This document shows, one piece after another, positions 36,652 through 48,987 of a stretch of 64,000 nt of DNA. The first letter of the stretch is position 1. Every line of letters starts with the position of its first letter. The notes below the pieces were generated by a model, which saw only the letters and a list, made by a program, of their open reading frames with translations, ran no database searches and was not told the DNA's origin. A program made the translations under genes and the position numbers. The DNA is from Saccharina japonica (lineage: Eukaryota > Sar > Phaeophyceae > Laminariales > Laminariaceae), in contig MEHQ01003205.1 in assembly GCA_008828725.1 (NCBI GenBank), forward strand, positions 343,014 through 407,013, given 5' to 3'.

Positions 36652-37243
36652 ATGAAATTGAGTGTCGACCAAGTGTTTCACAGCCGACTTTATGACATTT
36701 ATGAATTTGGTCTAAACCATGTCTACGATACAGCATGAACCTGTTAACTCCTGCGGGAATGCCAGCAGCACCCTCACCGATTTTCACAACCACACCGGCG
36801 AAGGAATGTGCTTAGTATGTTCAAACAATACATGTCTGGCTCGGCGACATTGCTGTGTTATAGGTGGATACAACCTCTTCAGAGCCATATCATCTCCATA
36901 AATTCACTTGCGCGACTCGTCACAATCATGCTAAACACATGTCCGGGCGTCCCATCGAGCAACACGCCTGTAGTGGATGACAACGGTCACCTTCAAAATG
37001 AGCGTTCTCTTCAACTGTCAAATTTCCATACTCCGCTTTCAACACGAGATAGCCGCCATATATCCAGTCAGTGGAGGTGTAAAGAGGTAACATCGTAATG
37101 ACAACGTCAATCTATTCAACTGCACAAGGCTCTGCGTTTGGGTCGCCCGATGTCCTCCGTTCGCGAAGACTTCTTTTGAACAGCGCTAAGGTCGAGACCG
37201 CACAACGCGCTCTGCACGACGTGCGAAACCGTAGGCCCACTAG

Positions 37244-37877
37244 CTCATGCTACAGTAGAGGTGCACTATGATGTTCCGGAACGTTCTCACTCAAATTTCG
37301 CTTTACAAATAGTACGTAAACAAATTATTTCGAAGTAACAAAAACGTGGTATACCTTCGATGAACTATTCCATGGCTTAAGTATATACAATAAACAGTTC
37401 TGCAAAAAATAATGAGATTGCGATGATTTTGGATATAGAATATGTGTCATTCCTCTTTTTCCAGCCATAACGTGCTATCAGGTACCTCTAATGTATCCCG
37501 CGTCTACTGTAGGTACCCCGTCTTCTATATCGAGTTGGTCTTGTTTTGCCGCAAAACCCTCCACTACGTTTACTGAAACAAGGCAGATGGAACCCCTCGA
37601 GAAAACCGAGAACACATGCTATGTTAAAGGTTTACGCTGTTTTTCCTGAGCGTGGGCACCAGAGGATCTCTATACCTCACCCAAAAACTGATTTGGGAGG
37701 AAACAAATAGTAAAACGAGTAAATACCCGACCAACAACCCCATGCCCAATGTAAAACATGAAACATATTTCAACCCATGTAAAACATGAATACAAGACCG
37801 ACGATTTTGGGTCAAGGAGCCACCGTCTTTCAGAAACGTTTTAGCCAAAACGTGCTACCTCTATCGTAGCCCGCGTC
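37244..37877. mobile_element. TIR element, family GCTACG, long copy
   Basis: About 634 bp. Left end ATGCTACAGTAGAGGTGCAC near 37247; right end GTGCTACCTCTATCGTAGC followed by CCGCGTC at 37877. The right subterminal word CGTTTTAGCCAAAACGTGCTAC matches the left end of 11631-11878 in complement. Longer than the two MITE copies, it could be nearer the parent element, but no transposase is visible. Confidence 0.65.
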
Positions 37878-37987
37878 CGAGCCTAAAGGTAAACCATTGC
37901 TGCAAACATGAAACGCTTCCATTAAGGCCAACTGTGAGAGTCTCGACAACAGGCCCAACTATTACAACTCGGTTTCACTCTTACACA

Positions 37988-39004
37988 TCAAAAAGAGCAC
38001 TCAGTTTTCACGTGGAAGGAGGCGCTCCGTACGGCACCGCCGGGCGAGCCACGAGAGTTCCTCGAGATAGTTTCCACTCCAACCGTACGGACTAGCCCAG
38101 TTTCAAGTTGGCCGTGTTCGGGACAGTGGGTAGGCTGCATGCCGGGCATCCCCCACCTAGACAGTTTCGAACACCCTGTCACCTTGCACTTCGCTCTGAA
38201 GTTGATCACGTGACCGGCCGGAAGATCGTCTTTATGGTCTGCGCATACAGAGCCAGCACCAACAGAAAGTACACCCCATAGAGGTGTGCGGGAGCATGCG
38301 GCATGTGAACAACGTTTGTGGCGGACGTCTATCATGCCATCTCCAGCATGCTGCTTGCAGAAGGAGGAGTTCTTCTTGCCGGCGGTATTGAAGCTCGGTA
38401 GCTTCAGGCAGGATTCGTACGAGCAACGTCTGCCGAGGAAATTCACCATGCCGATATCTGCATGTTGCTTGCAGTACACTTCCTCGTTTGTGTCGACAAC
38501 ACTGAAGCTGGTGCGCCTCGTACAGGTGTCATGTGAGCAACGCCGGCCTGTCACTCGCACCATGCGGCCGTGAGCATGTTGTTTGCAGTATGCTGGCTTG
38601 TTGATGCCGGCAACATTGAAGCTCGAGCGTATCATGCACGAGTCATGTAAGCAACGCCTGCTGCGGACGTTTACCATCCCGGTGTCAGCATGTTTCTTGC
38701 AGTATCTCGCTGACTTTCTGCCCTCGGTGTTGAAGTTTGGTTGTCTCGTGCAGGAGCCCTGTGAGCAACGCCTGCTGGCGACGCTAACCATGCCGGTCTC
38801 TGCATGTTTCTTGCAGTATATCGCTGTTTTGCTGCCCTCGGTATTGAAGTTTGGTCTTGTGGTGCAGGAGCCATGTGTGCAACGCTTGGTTCGAACGTTT
38901 ACCATGCCGGTCTCAGCATGTTTCTTGCAGTACCTCGGTGTCTTGTTGCCCTCAGAATTGAAGCTGGGGTGCTTTTGGCAGGAATCATATGAGCATTGCT
39001 TCAT
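37988..39004 (-). CDS. EsV-1-7 repeat protein, 338 aa, eight repeats
   Basis: Single-exon minus-strand gene. The frame is open upstream to an ATG at 39193, but I place the start at 39004-39002: this gives MKQC with the first repeat Cys at residue 4, as in the other loci, and the 63 residues upstream lack repeats. Six canonical C-X4-C-X16-C-X2-H-X12 units (4-41, 42-79, 80-117, 118-155, 156-193, 194-231) are followed by two divergent W-G units (232-272 and 273-297) and a 41-residue tail. Units typically read FNTEG and YCKKHAETGMV, unlike the FNVEG/YCRQHAADGMV of 8099-9124, so this is a separate lineage. The pseudogenes at 12725-11930 and 33715-32620 belong to this lineage. No stop or frameshift. 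No membrane segment. Confidence 0.9.
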   Translation of the reverse strand: MKQCSYDSCQKHPSFNSEGNKTPRYCKKHAETGMVNVRTKRCTHGSCTTRPNFNTEGSKTAIYCKKHAETGMVSVASRRCSQGSCTRQPNFNTEGRKSARYCKKHADTGMVNVRSRRCLHDSCMIRSSFNVAGINKPAYCKQHAHGRMVRVTGRRCSHDTCTRRTSFSVVDTNEEVYCKQHADIGMVNFLGRRCSYESCLKLPSFNTAGKKNSSFCKQHAGDGMIDVRHKRCSHAACSRTPLWGVLSVGAGSVCADHKDDLPAGHVINFRAKCKVTGCSKLSRWGMPGMQPTHCPEHGQLETGLVRTVGVETISRNSRGSPGGAVRSASFHVKTECSF

Positions 39005-40412
39005 TGTTGTGCCTGGTTGGGGCGGAAGAAACCAGGGGACGATGTTGTGGAAAGTGTGAGAACGCACCAACAATGCCCTCGACCGAGCATCACATACCTC
39101 TTGTCCCTGTAGTGAACGCGTTGCATTAAACCCTTCGGAAGGGTCCGCACACAGGCATATACACAACGTTGAGTTTGACTGAATGTTTGTCATACACGAA
39201 GTACAGGATTCGATTTATTATACACACCGGCGACGACAATGTATGCGACTGACTCCTACCTATTGAATGTCGGTGTTAATGTTGAATGCCCGTTGACGAG
39301 CGTTTCCTGAGGGCAGGAAGTAGTCCACGTGAAAATGAGACCACCCAAACGCTTCAGTATGAGGACAACCACGTTGCCGCAAGCTACACAATAGCCCATA
39401 TATATAGCATTCTACGTCGCATTTCACTCAGAAAGCGGAAGAGCCATGAAACCCGTGTCCACCCCAACAAACTTGCAAAGATACCTCGGCCAAGATATTG
39501 CGACGCATAAAACTGAAACATAACATGTACTTACTCAACGAGAACGCCAACTGCCCCATTGTGTCGAGTGGTAGTGCTCTGCATACGCTCTGTCTTTGTA
39601 ACGGTCATAAATATTCATCCAAACAACCACTTGGCGTGGTTTTCCCATGACTAGGATGCAAAACGCCGCACGTTTGGAGTCCAAGGTCTACACCCGTGTG
39701 GCCTATTAATCGATATGAAGTAGTAAACACCGCTGTATGTTTGCAGAAATTATTTGGTTATGTAGGAGATATTTGTTTCAAAAGAACTCCGTCGAGGTCA
39801 CCGTTGGAGTTTGTGTATGCTTTGTATTATATAGGTCCAATGGATGATCGGCAGTCGATAGCTTACCGCACGATCCAGATCAACAAGAGCATCAACCGGC
39901 GAGCAGAAGGACGATTACGAAAAGAAGGAACGCCGATCTCCGAGACGAGGAAAGGTAAGCTTTTTCGCATGTTTATAACTAAAAACGATTAATGGGGCAC
40001 CCCAGTGAATATTATGCCTTGAGCAGCATACGGGCATCGCATGTTATTGAGACCGCTGCATACGATTTCTGCGAATTCGGTACCCGGCACGAAGACTACA
40101 ACAATAAATACGGGTTTAGTCTCAACAACTTGTTCAACCAGTTACAATACAACATCCACCACGTTCGCATACATTCTCCCCGATATTTCTGAAGGCGTTC
40201 GACAAAATATTATATATTTCCAGTGAAAGAAATACAACGACGCGGCTACGTAGGAGGATGGGACAATGATTAATGGGGAACATAGTGTCCAAACTTTTAC
40301 CACTTTAGCCACTGCCCCGCGACAACAACGATCATTGTAACTATTACTGCAACTACTGCAACAAGTTCGAAGGGGATATTACTACTACCACTACCACTAC
40401 TACCATGGCTAC
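39005..40412. other. Unassigned stretch upstream of the minus-strand EsV-1-7 gene
   Basis: Would hold the promoter of the gene at 39004; I cannot identify elements. Adjacent plus frames at 39696-39992 (98 codons) and 39992-40192 (66 codons) abut but match nothing I know. Confidence 0.4.
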
Positions 40413-41201
40413 TACGAGCTGGTTCCAGCAAGAGCAGAATCATTTCGTCTTCAGACTTCTGCGCCCTAAAGGAAAACGAGTTGGAAAACGAAATTTGGCA
40501 GGGTTGCTCTTCATGACTATACGAAAAAAAGCATTGATGGCCTATTTAAAAAAATAATAATAATTTGTTTGTGAATGAGGTACACTGTAACGTTTTGTTT
40601 ATATAATTTTTGGCCACTCTGACCCAAAATTACGGATGAACGAAAACGAAAATAAAAAGTCATGAATACGTTTTTCTGTATGCTCGTGGAGAACAACCCT
40701 GTCAAATTGCGTCCTCCAACTCTTCTTGGATCCGAGCGGTAAAGTGATTTCGGCGAAAGTAAAAAGTCCCCATAGGGTTTCCAAAGAGCTTGATACATTG
40801 TTCTAGTACTTTAGCAGGCGTTTTTTATAACACACTTGTACACACTTGTACGGATCGCATAACAAAACAAGTGTCATCGACGTCTTCCCGTTGTTGATGC
40901 GACCACACCAACACGTCTAGCGTGTAAATTTTCCACGCATGGGCCGAATTATGGCCGAGAGAAGAATTACATGGATTTCAGTATTGTCAGCTTAAACCCC
41001 TATACAACAACGCCTTCCCAAGTAATACGAACAATTCCCATATATCACGTACTACAGCTCGGGCGCCAAAACCAGTTTCACCGATGTGTTTGACTTGTTG
41101 ATGGGGTCTCGTGAATATGCTTTGTGATGCGAGTTTCAGTGTTTTCATTGGTTTATTCCCCGAAGGTGGAATGTTACGCTTTTTCCTGGAACCAGCCCGT
41201 G
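40413..41201. mobile_element. TIR element with internal foldback, family TACGAG, copy 2 (inverted relative to copy 1)
   Basis: 789 bp with TACGAGCTGGTTCCAG at 40413-40428 and CTGGAACCAGCCCGTG at 41186-41201 (14 of 16 pair). It aligns with 3191-3964 in reverse complement, including TTCTAGTACTTTAGCAGGCG and CCGAAGGTGGAATGTTACGC. It has the same internal hairpin plan (40475-40530 against 40660-40725). Confidence 0.8.
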
Positions 41202-43540
41202 CTAGAACAAAACCTACTACAACTGATACACACCTACAACGACTATACCAAATGTAAACCCTGGTACAGACCACTACCAGGAAACATGAGTAGGCATGGA
41301 AATACTGCTGTACATATATTGCTGGAATTTGCAAAATATACTCGAATATTAAGAGGTGACAAAGCTATGACGATTTATAGAATCTAATATAGATATGAGT
41401 TTGTGTAGGATGTAGATACAACTTTCGAATATTCCAAATGTTCGCCTGGTAAAATATTGTTGATGCTGCTCAAGAGGGTTGGGGGTAGGTATTATGCAAA
41501 TAGAACCGGCCTGAAAAAAAGTTATTGGAATTTACCTTTAGCCGTCGGGGGGTCGCTGTATTAATCGAGAATTGTAATTTATATCTGATGAGGTTCCTTC
41601 TGCGGCGATGGCCGACACGGCACTTCTAGCCCAAACTTCAAACTACCTAAGTCAAAGTAGGCGCATTCGAACGTTCGTGGCGGGTGCTTCGACGGGTAAG
41701 ACTCAAATCGGCGCAATACGTTCGAGCAGCATGAAAAATAAAAATAAAACCCAAAGCCAGCAAGGTAGAAACTGGATCCACCGTACTCGACTATGGGCCT
41801 GAAGACTGTTAGAGATACATCTCGTCTCACACCTTAGTTCAACCTTGTGAAGGAAAAATTGCGACGGTCGTTGCCTGTGAGCTAACCTCCCCCGCGAGCC
41901 CTACGAAGTATGCCGTGTGCCGTGTTCGCTTTTAAGAGTTTTCATTACAAGCCTCAAATTGACGGGGTCGGCAGTGACTCCACTCGCCGCGTCAGAACGT
42001 CGAGGTATGTAGGAGACCTGACGCGAGAGTATATACTGAGGGTTCTTGTTGTGCGAAAGGCAACGTAGTGTGTTCCTAGCTGCCCAGCTCACGTCCCCGT
42101 GATACTGCCGTCGCCAGTGCTGATGCGAGGTCAAGAGAGCCGGCTATGTGCATGGGGACTGAACTCCAGATGGGGGTTGAAACACAGAATGCGTATTCTC
42201 GGTCGATTCGCAATTGTGGAGGCCTGCATGGGAGGGTAGGTGCTCGTGTCTGTGGTTGTTAGTTTTTGATGTGCTGGTCGTTAATGACTAGTAGGTGCCC
42301 TGTTCTGTGGTTTGGGTCAAATGTTTACTAATAATGGGACCATACCCCGTGGTGTATCACTCAAAAGTGTTCAGAATATCAAGGACCATATCATGGGTTG
42401 CACTATGCGTTTAGTCCAGCAAGGTCGTAATATCTCCAGGTATCTACGGTTGCAACTCGACATCCGTGACAGCGGCTTCTGCGGAACCTCACAGTCAGAC
42501 CACCGCAAGACGTGACACATAATATACATCAGAGGAGTACGAACACTCGAAGGTAGTCGTATGGTCTATTGGAGTCACTCACCACACGGACACGGCCAAG
42601 TTGGAGGTATGAATTCTCCCTTTGAGACGAAGAGGAACGCGACCCCGCCCCCCCTATGTTGTGGCCGCTCTTCGCCACTCCTTGTTATGCCTCTTCTCAA
42701 TTATGGTTGATCTCCACGACCCGGTACGCTCCTGTGAAACGTGGTTGCAGCAGTTGGTGTGTGCGCTAGAGTTTACGAAAACGTTTGAAATATAATTAAA
42801 CCCTTGACTCCGTTGTGTACTCGTACTCGTATATATGACACTACAATGATAACTGTACCTAGAGCAACTAGGGCGTGTTTTTTGCAGTTATGTTCCTGTC
42901 CCCTTTGTCAAGGGAATAAAAACATCTTCCTCAGGGCACCTATTGTTTGGGTTTTACGTTTTTGATCGGGAGAGCTAAGCAGGTGAGGATGGTTTTGCCA
43001 ACAGAATCTCCCCCAGGTTAAGGTCTAGATTGAATTCATCCACCAAACGTTCATGCACCCAGCTCTCATCGATGGGTCGCGGTTTACGTGGTACGTGATC
43101 TCGGCGAGGCACTTGGTACACACACGTACCTGCACACTAAAACCATCTTCCGGTATACTACTCTATTTGTTGAACTGGTAAACACAAGAAAGAACCGCGG
43201 TGCACTGCTCTTGCTACAGAAGCAGTAAGCAACGACGAGGACGAGCTGGCTATTACAAAACGCTAAACTAATTTGGTTGGTGTATCGCTGTGAAGAAAAC
43301 AGATTTTTCGTAAGGAGTAGAGCACCGATTCCACTACTGTACGGGTTAACATATCGCCATAGTATACGCTGGGGAGGTGTTCTTCTAGCTTTGTACCTGC
43401 TTCATACTCGTACACGTTCGTGATCAGTAGTTGCCCGGCGTTTTTGTGGTTTAGGTAATGTTCAACATTGTTACTAATCATGGAACTATCTCTCCTGGTG
43501 CAACACTAAAAAGTTATTGTAAAACAAAGCGTTACAACGG
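41202..43540. other. Unassigned stretch
   Basis: Nothing firm. A minus reading over 43105-43010 (VPRKPRPIDESWVHERLV, then DEFNLDLNLGEILLAK) has coding-like composition. A diverged partner of its downstream part lies at 48640-48740. Short frames at 42312-42515 (plus) and 43481-43263 (minus) are unrecognised. Confidence 0.35.
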
Positions 43541-43714
43541 GGGTTGCAGTATGGGGTTACCCCCCGCAAACTCGTAACCAACCCGCGTTTCTCCAGTTGC
43601 AAAAGCCTTAGTGGCGACAGCCCCTCGGCAATGCCGCAACCGGACTGCCGGAAGACAAGCAGTTACCTTGTACTCCAGATAAGTATTCCCAGTGACTTTA
43701 GTTACTGGGTTCTG

Positions 43715-43935
43715 TCGCGGAAATTAAACCAAATTTCCTAAAAACCCTGCTTTTCAACTCTGTTTCGAGGTCTAATTCCATATTTTTTTAGTAATTCCCT
43801 CCCCTACTTAGTTCAACCCCAAACACGATATGGCTCTGTAGCCCATCAATCCCTTTATGTCATCTTACAACTGGCATAAAAATTGGACTCTGTAGCCTTT
43901 GGCTAGATAAAGTTATACAAATTCGATACATAACC
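43715..43935 (+). repeat. Direct repeat, ~190 bp, copy 1
   Basis: Matches 45762-45950: TTTCAACTCTGTTTCGAGGT, CCATATTTTTTTAG, CATCAATCCCTTTA and CTGGCATAAAAA occur in the same order and spacing. Confidence 0.8.
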
Positions 43936-44159
43936 TGACTCGGTAATATCAGCTCTGGGTCGAGTCGATGATCGTGTCGGACGTACTCGAACTGAGCTTT
44001 ACATCGGATGTCATCATGTATGCCCATCACATGCCCGCGAGTAAATCTATCATACATTATATACGTACGTACAGCATATAGTTTTTCAAAGCGATGGCGG
44101 CGTAGCCGAGGTGACACGCTGCGTTGTGCGCTATAGCACATGACGATAACGAAGAGGAC

Positions 44160-44160
<1 letters not shown>

Positions 44161-44195
<35 letters not shown>

Positions 44196-44207
44196 GCTGC
44201 TGCTGCT
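44161..44207 (+). repeat. (CTG)n microsatellite
   Basis: About 15 CTG units with one interruption. Confidence 0.95.
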
Positions 44208-44289
44208 AAGCCGAGGTGACATACGCTGCGTTGTGCGCTAGCACCTGACGGTAACGTTGATCACGCTGCTTTACGCTGCGTGTGCGCTA

Positions 44290-45165
44290 GCACCTGTCGA
44301 GTGCATACATACATATATAGACAGAGGACGCTGTCAGGCAGCATTGCTATTGGCGAGACACAGCAACAACAGGTATTGGTCGAGTGTCGAGTGTGCACAA
44401 GCTGTATGTACATGATGAATGCAAACAAACGTTATAAACTTATTGCGGGAAAAATGTTTGTTAGACGTAAAGCAGCCATTAATTTAATTCCTCTTCCTCT
44501 TTATTGCCAGGCATCTATTTCTGGAAATCTGCAACAATATGTCATACTTCACAGGCGAGGTGGCGGGGAGCGGGGGTCGGAGCCTCGACCCCCGTGCCTC
44601 GACCAGCTTCCAACCCCCTGTATGCGTACATACATACATACTATATATGGACGGTGGACGCTGTCAGGCAGCATTATTATTGGCGAGACACAGCAACAAC
44701 AGGTATAGGTCGAGTGTCGAGTGTACACAAGCTGTATGTACATGATGAATGCCAGGCATAGATTTCTTCTGTACAAGGTACAACACTAAATCATACTTCA
44801 CAGGCGAGGTGGCGTGGATCAGGGTCGGGGCGGAGCCTCCATCCCCGTGCCCCGCCCAGCTGCCAATCCTCTGTATGCGTACATACATACATATATAGAC
44901 GGTGGACGCTGTAATGCAGCATTATTGGCGAGACACAGCCACAGGTATAGGTCGAGTGTGCAACAGGTGTAGCTCGAGTGTGCCACAGGTATAGGTCGAG
45001 TGTCGAGTGTGCACAAGTTGTATGTACATGATGAATGCCAGGCATAGCTTTCTGTGCAAGCTACAACAATAAATCATACTTCAAAGGCCAGGTGGCGGGG
45101 AGCGGGGGTCGGGGCGGAGCCCTGACCCCCGTGCCGGCCCAGCTGCCAACCCTCTGTATGCGTGT
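44290..45165 (+). repeat. Tandem repeat, three units of 250-330 bp with G-rich palindromes
   Basis: Units begin near 44297, 44627 and 44877 with TACATACATACATA followed by ATATAGACGGTGGACGCTGT-like sequence. Each continues through GGCGAGACACAGC, GTCGAGTGTCGAGTGT, GTACATGATGAATGC and ATCATACTTCACAGGC-like words. Each ends in a G-rich/C-rich inverted repeat such as GCGGGGGTCGGAGCC paired with TCGACCCCCG (44569-44593). Frames across it repeat with the units and are not genes. Confidence 0.85.
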
Positions 45166-45761
45166 CCGTGGAATATATTTTGAATGGAATCGTCAGGAAG
45201 CGGAGTGGGTCCGACTACTGCCGTTGATGTGTGTGACAGACGGTCGTTTGTGTGCGTGATACGAAGCACACAATCAATCGTCGTGATATCTAATCTCTAC
45301 GAACGTACGGGTATGGTCCTTGGCCCATGCCATGGGCCATGGGTGAAGTCGGAGTGAATGATCGACGATTTCAGATCCCAAAATGAAAATGTAACGCCAA
45401 CGCCAAATTAAACGACACACAACAAGTTACGCCGCTCGACATCTCGACATCACATATTTTACGACGTACCTATCATACTGCCTGGCATCTTGACATCTTG
45501 ATATATACTCGTCGTACACACACGGAATATTTTCGATTGATGCGATTGATGGCGAATTGAATGCATTAATAACCGTACACGGGAAATATGAGTACTACTG
45601 ACTGTACTTGTCGCCACACATCACAGACAGGCTTCGCGGCGGGTAGCGAGTCACACAATAGTACGTACTCGTACTGCTGTAAGCGCGTCAAACGATCATA
45701 TCGATGGTGGCAGGGTGTCACTGGGACTCGCGTGCAGAGCAACCCCTCTGCGCGCTATAAC

Positions 45762-45950
45762 TATTTCCCAAATCCCCTGCCTTTCAACTCTGTTTCGAGG
45801 TCTATTTCCATATTTTTTTAGGAATCCCCTCCCTTACTTAGTTCGACTCCAAACCCGATTTTGCCCTGTAGCCTATCAATCCCTTTACTTCATCTTACAC
45901 CTGGCATAAAAAATTGACTCTGTGACATTTGTCTAGATATGTATAGGTAC
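45762..45950 (+). repeat. Direct repeat, ~190 bp, copy 2
   Basis: Partner of 43715-43935. The sequence just before it (45670-45760, GTCAAACGATCATATCGATG) has its own partner at 48097-48190, so the region is a mosaic of separately copied blocks. Confidence 0.8.
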
Positions 45951-48900
45951 CAAATGGACATTTTCCCGGAATAGTTTCACTTTTCATCTCCGGCCGCGGG
46001 TCTTTTCTCGCGCTATCGGCTACGGGTCACGCAGGGGCCCCGCGTGTACACCACGGCGCCAGTGCGAGTCCCGTTCGAAGCCCATGGGGCGTGCTCTGGG
46101 CTTTCGAAGTCGCGAAATCAGGCAAATACCTCAGGGGAGACGTTCCGACTTGACACCGCCTGGCAGCTACATGAAAAACCTGCCGTGCGACTTTTGTTTA
46201 TTGTTTACCCGTGTGAAATTGGATGGTTCATTTTTGACACGCCGCATGAACGGAACGCACACAGCACGCACCTCGCACGAGACAACAAGGACCACACCCA
46301 CATGAAACGAGGCACACATTTAGCGCCATGCATGGTAGTTAATACATTTTTGCATGCGTCTGCTCTCTATGGGTTGTGTACAGCAGCAGCAGTTGTACGA
46401 GACGCTTCAAAAATTACACGCGCAATATTTATTTATGTAAATTTGTAATTTGGTTCCATTATTTTTTCGGAATCTCCGTAGAGTACACATGCACAAGCCC
46501 AGGTTTACGAGTGTGTATATATGTACAGCAGTACGCATATAATATCTACTGTAGCTCTCTCTTATCTACGAGCGATAGGCCGATCTACATACTAATACGT
46601 ACGATTAGAACTACTTAAGTACAGTAGGAGTACTACTGCTGCTGTACTCTACGGGAACTGGTGTCTAGTCTAGACTACACACTAAACCAGCCAAGGCGCC
46701 CTTTACCAAACAGCACAGCAGTACGGCAGAAGAAGCTGCAGAACACGCAGCAGCCAGCCGCTGTTCAGATTGTTGCGTTTGTGGCGGCTGTTGTTGTTGT
46801 GTCCTGTACGCGTGCGCTGGACCCGTAATAAACAGCTACGAGTAGCAGGAGAGGAATCCAGCAGATCTAGTTGTGACAGCTACGAACAACGAGTACTGCT
46901 TTGCTGTGTTCTGTCTTTTATTGTGTATGCGTGTGTGTTTGATGTATGCGATCCCGACTTCACGGCGTGCGTCCACCTGTGCTTGCACTGCAGCACAGGT
47001 ACCGCGGCATGCGCATTTTCTTTTGCCCGGGTTTGCGCAGCAGCCGAAGCCGCCTGAACGTCGTGCGCAGCATCAACCCGAATAACCTCAGCCTCCGGCG
47101 ACTTGCTCTCCTCAGACATACTGGAAACTCAAAACTAGTCTGTATCACACCTTGGACCTGTAGCTCTGACTTTGCTGCACTGCGCTATCACGTGCAGGTC
47201 ACAAGTTTGAACTGGACCAGGTGTGTATCACGGGCTACGATTCATACTACCATGTGTTTCTGCATTCATCTGATTGGCCAAACTTCTTACGTACGTACAC
47301 AACTCACATTATCTCATTCTTCCGAGAATATTCTGCCTCTGATTTTGATATCACCCGCGTTTTACAGCAACGATTAAAAACAACAAAACCGCTCATACCC
47401 GTCACGGGAATTGATTGATAACACTTCATACTCGCCGAGAAATTTGTCCCAGGGCACCCGGATATCCAGTTATTCGACGGGCACCCTTAGACGAGTACTC
47501 GGCTGCTAAACGCGTACCAGGGTACCCGCCCAAAAGCTAGTACATACGAGTGAATACTCTTATCTAGGACCGGGGCGGGACTCGTCGGGCAACATCTCTG
47601 TCATAACTATCTTTTGTATACTCAGCTGGACAGCGCAGAACAGCCGTGATAACTGCAGTACCACTGTGGGATCGACTCTAAATCCTACAAAAAATAGTAA
47701 GATCGACTTCAGAAACAAAACAAGTCATTGAGCCTGGACACCAACCTGAAGTTTCTTAACACCGGGAGCCCACTGTACCTCAGATACGATATCATCTCGT
47801 GACAGTTGTTCTGTTAGGAATGGCCGTCGCTACTACTTTTACAGTCTATGCCACAGGTTTGCTCCAAAAATTAAACTATGAAGCATGTGCGATCTATTTT
47901 CACCTTGCGACACCCCGGGGATTTCAAGTGACCAACATCCCGAAGGAGAACCTTGTAAAGTTATAAAATTCGATTCTCAATCTCCTGACAAGATAATATT
48001 AGCTCTGGGTCGAATCGATGCTTGTGTCGAACGTCCTCGTACTGCAGCGTTACACGGGAAGTGCAGCTGTGCAAAGCGACGGCACAGCCACCTCGTACTA
48101 GTGCTGCTGTTAGCGCGTCAAACGAGGATAACGATGGTGGCAAAGTGTCACTGGGACCCGCGTGCAGAGCAACCCCTCCGCGGGCTATCACTATGTCTAA
48201 GCGTGACGCATGCTCTGGGGTCTCTTACCTTACTCTAATTGCGCTCGAGTTGCAGGCACGAGTGCTTTACCTGAGACAAAAACGAACAGCACGAAGCCCC
48301 CTGCGTGTTTTCGCCGCTGTTCAAGCCCTCTTATCCCGCCGCCTTTTGTTTGCTGACTGCCCTGTAGGGGGTTCCACGCGCTTGTGGAAAGGTGGCTCGC
48401 TGCAGCAGCGGTTCGTGTGTGCGCTCGTACAGGCGGCCCCGAAAAACAAACGCCATGCCATACGATACAAACCTTTTCACACCATTGTGGGCCTGCCATC
48501 TGAGACGGGGCGCGCGCTCCGACATAAGGCCTACAGCACACAGCAACTAGTGTCTGGAGCTTGCAGTTGTTTTTTTACCCCTCTCCTTCGGCAAGCCAGG
48601 AGACGACGTGTGTGAGCGCAGCTGTAATTGGGTGTTAACGCTTCTGATCGCCAGGACAAAGCAGGTAAGGATGCCCCTTGCTACAAATGAACCCTCCCGG
48701 TCTTGTTGTACAGCACTGCATCGAATTCAGCACGTCCCTATGATTTGCGGCTGTGCGTAGCCTTCATCTCTCTCCATGAGTACAATAACGAAAGGTTGTG
48801 TTTCATGTAAGAGCCCATGCAGCATAAGAGATCGGATACCCGCTATGCATCGTTTTGAACTACATCCACGGTTCAGGGACACACTACTACTGCTGCTGTT

Positions 48901-48987
48901 CCGTACTTGGGGTTTGTTTAGGCGCCTTTTTTGGAGTGCGGTAGACAAGTACGGGTACTTGTATCTGTATGTCAGCATTAATAGTAC
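45951..48987. other. Unassigned repeat mosaic
   Basis: Overlapping frames at 46044-46448, 46770-47160 and 48022-48615 have no recognisable domains; the last overlaps a block repeated at 45670-45760. 47991-48035 repeats 43952-43996 (AGCTCTGGGTCGARTCGATG). No gene called. Confidence 0.4.

Noticed and set aside
39005..39193. N-terminal extension of the minus-strand EsV-1-7 gene to the ATG at 39193
   Set aside because: The extra 63 residues contain no repeat, while the ATG at 39004 gives the same first-Cys position as the other loci. Not excluded without transcript data.
48022..48615. A 197-codon plus frame
   Set aside because: Overlaps a block duplicated at 45670-45760 where the frame is not kept. 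No domain recognised.
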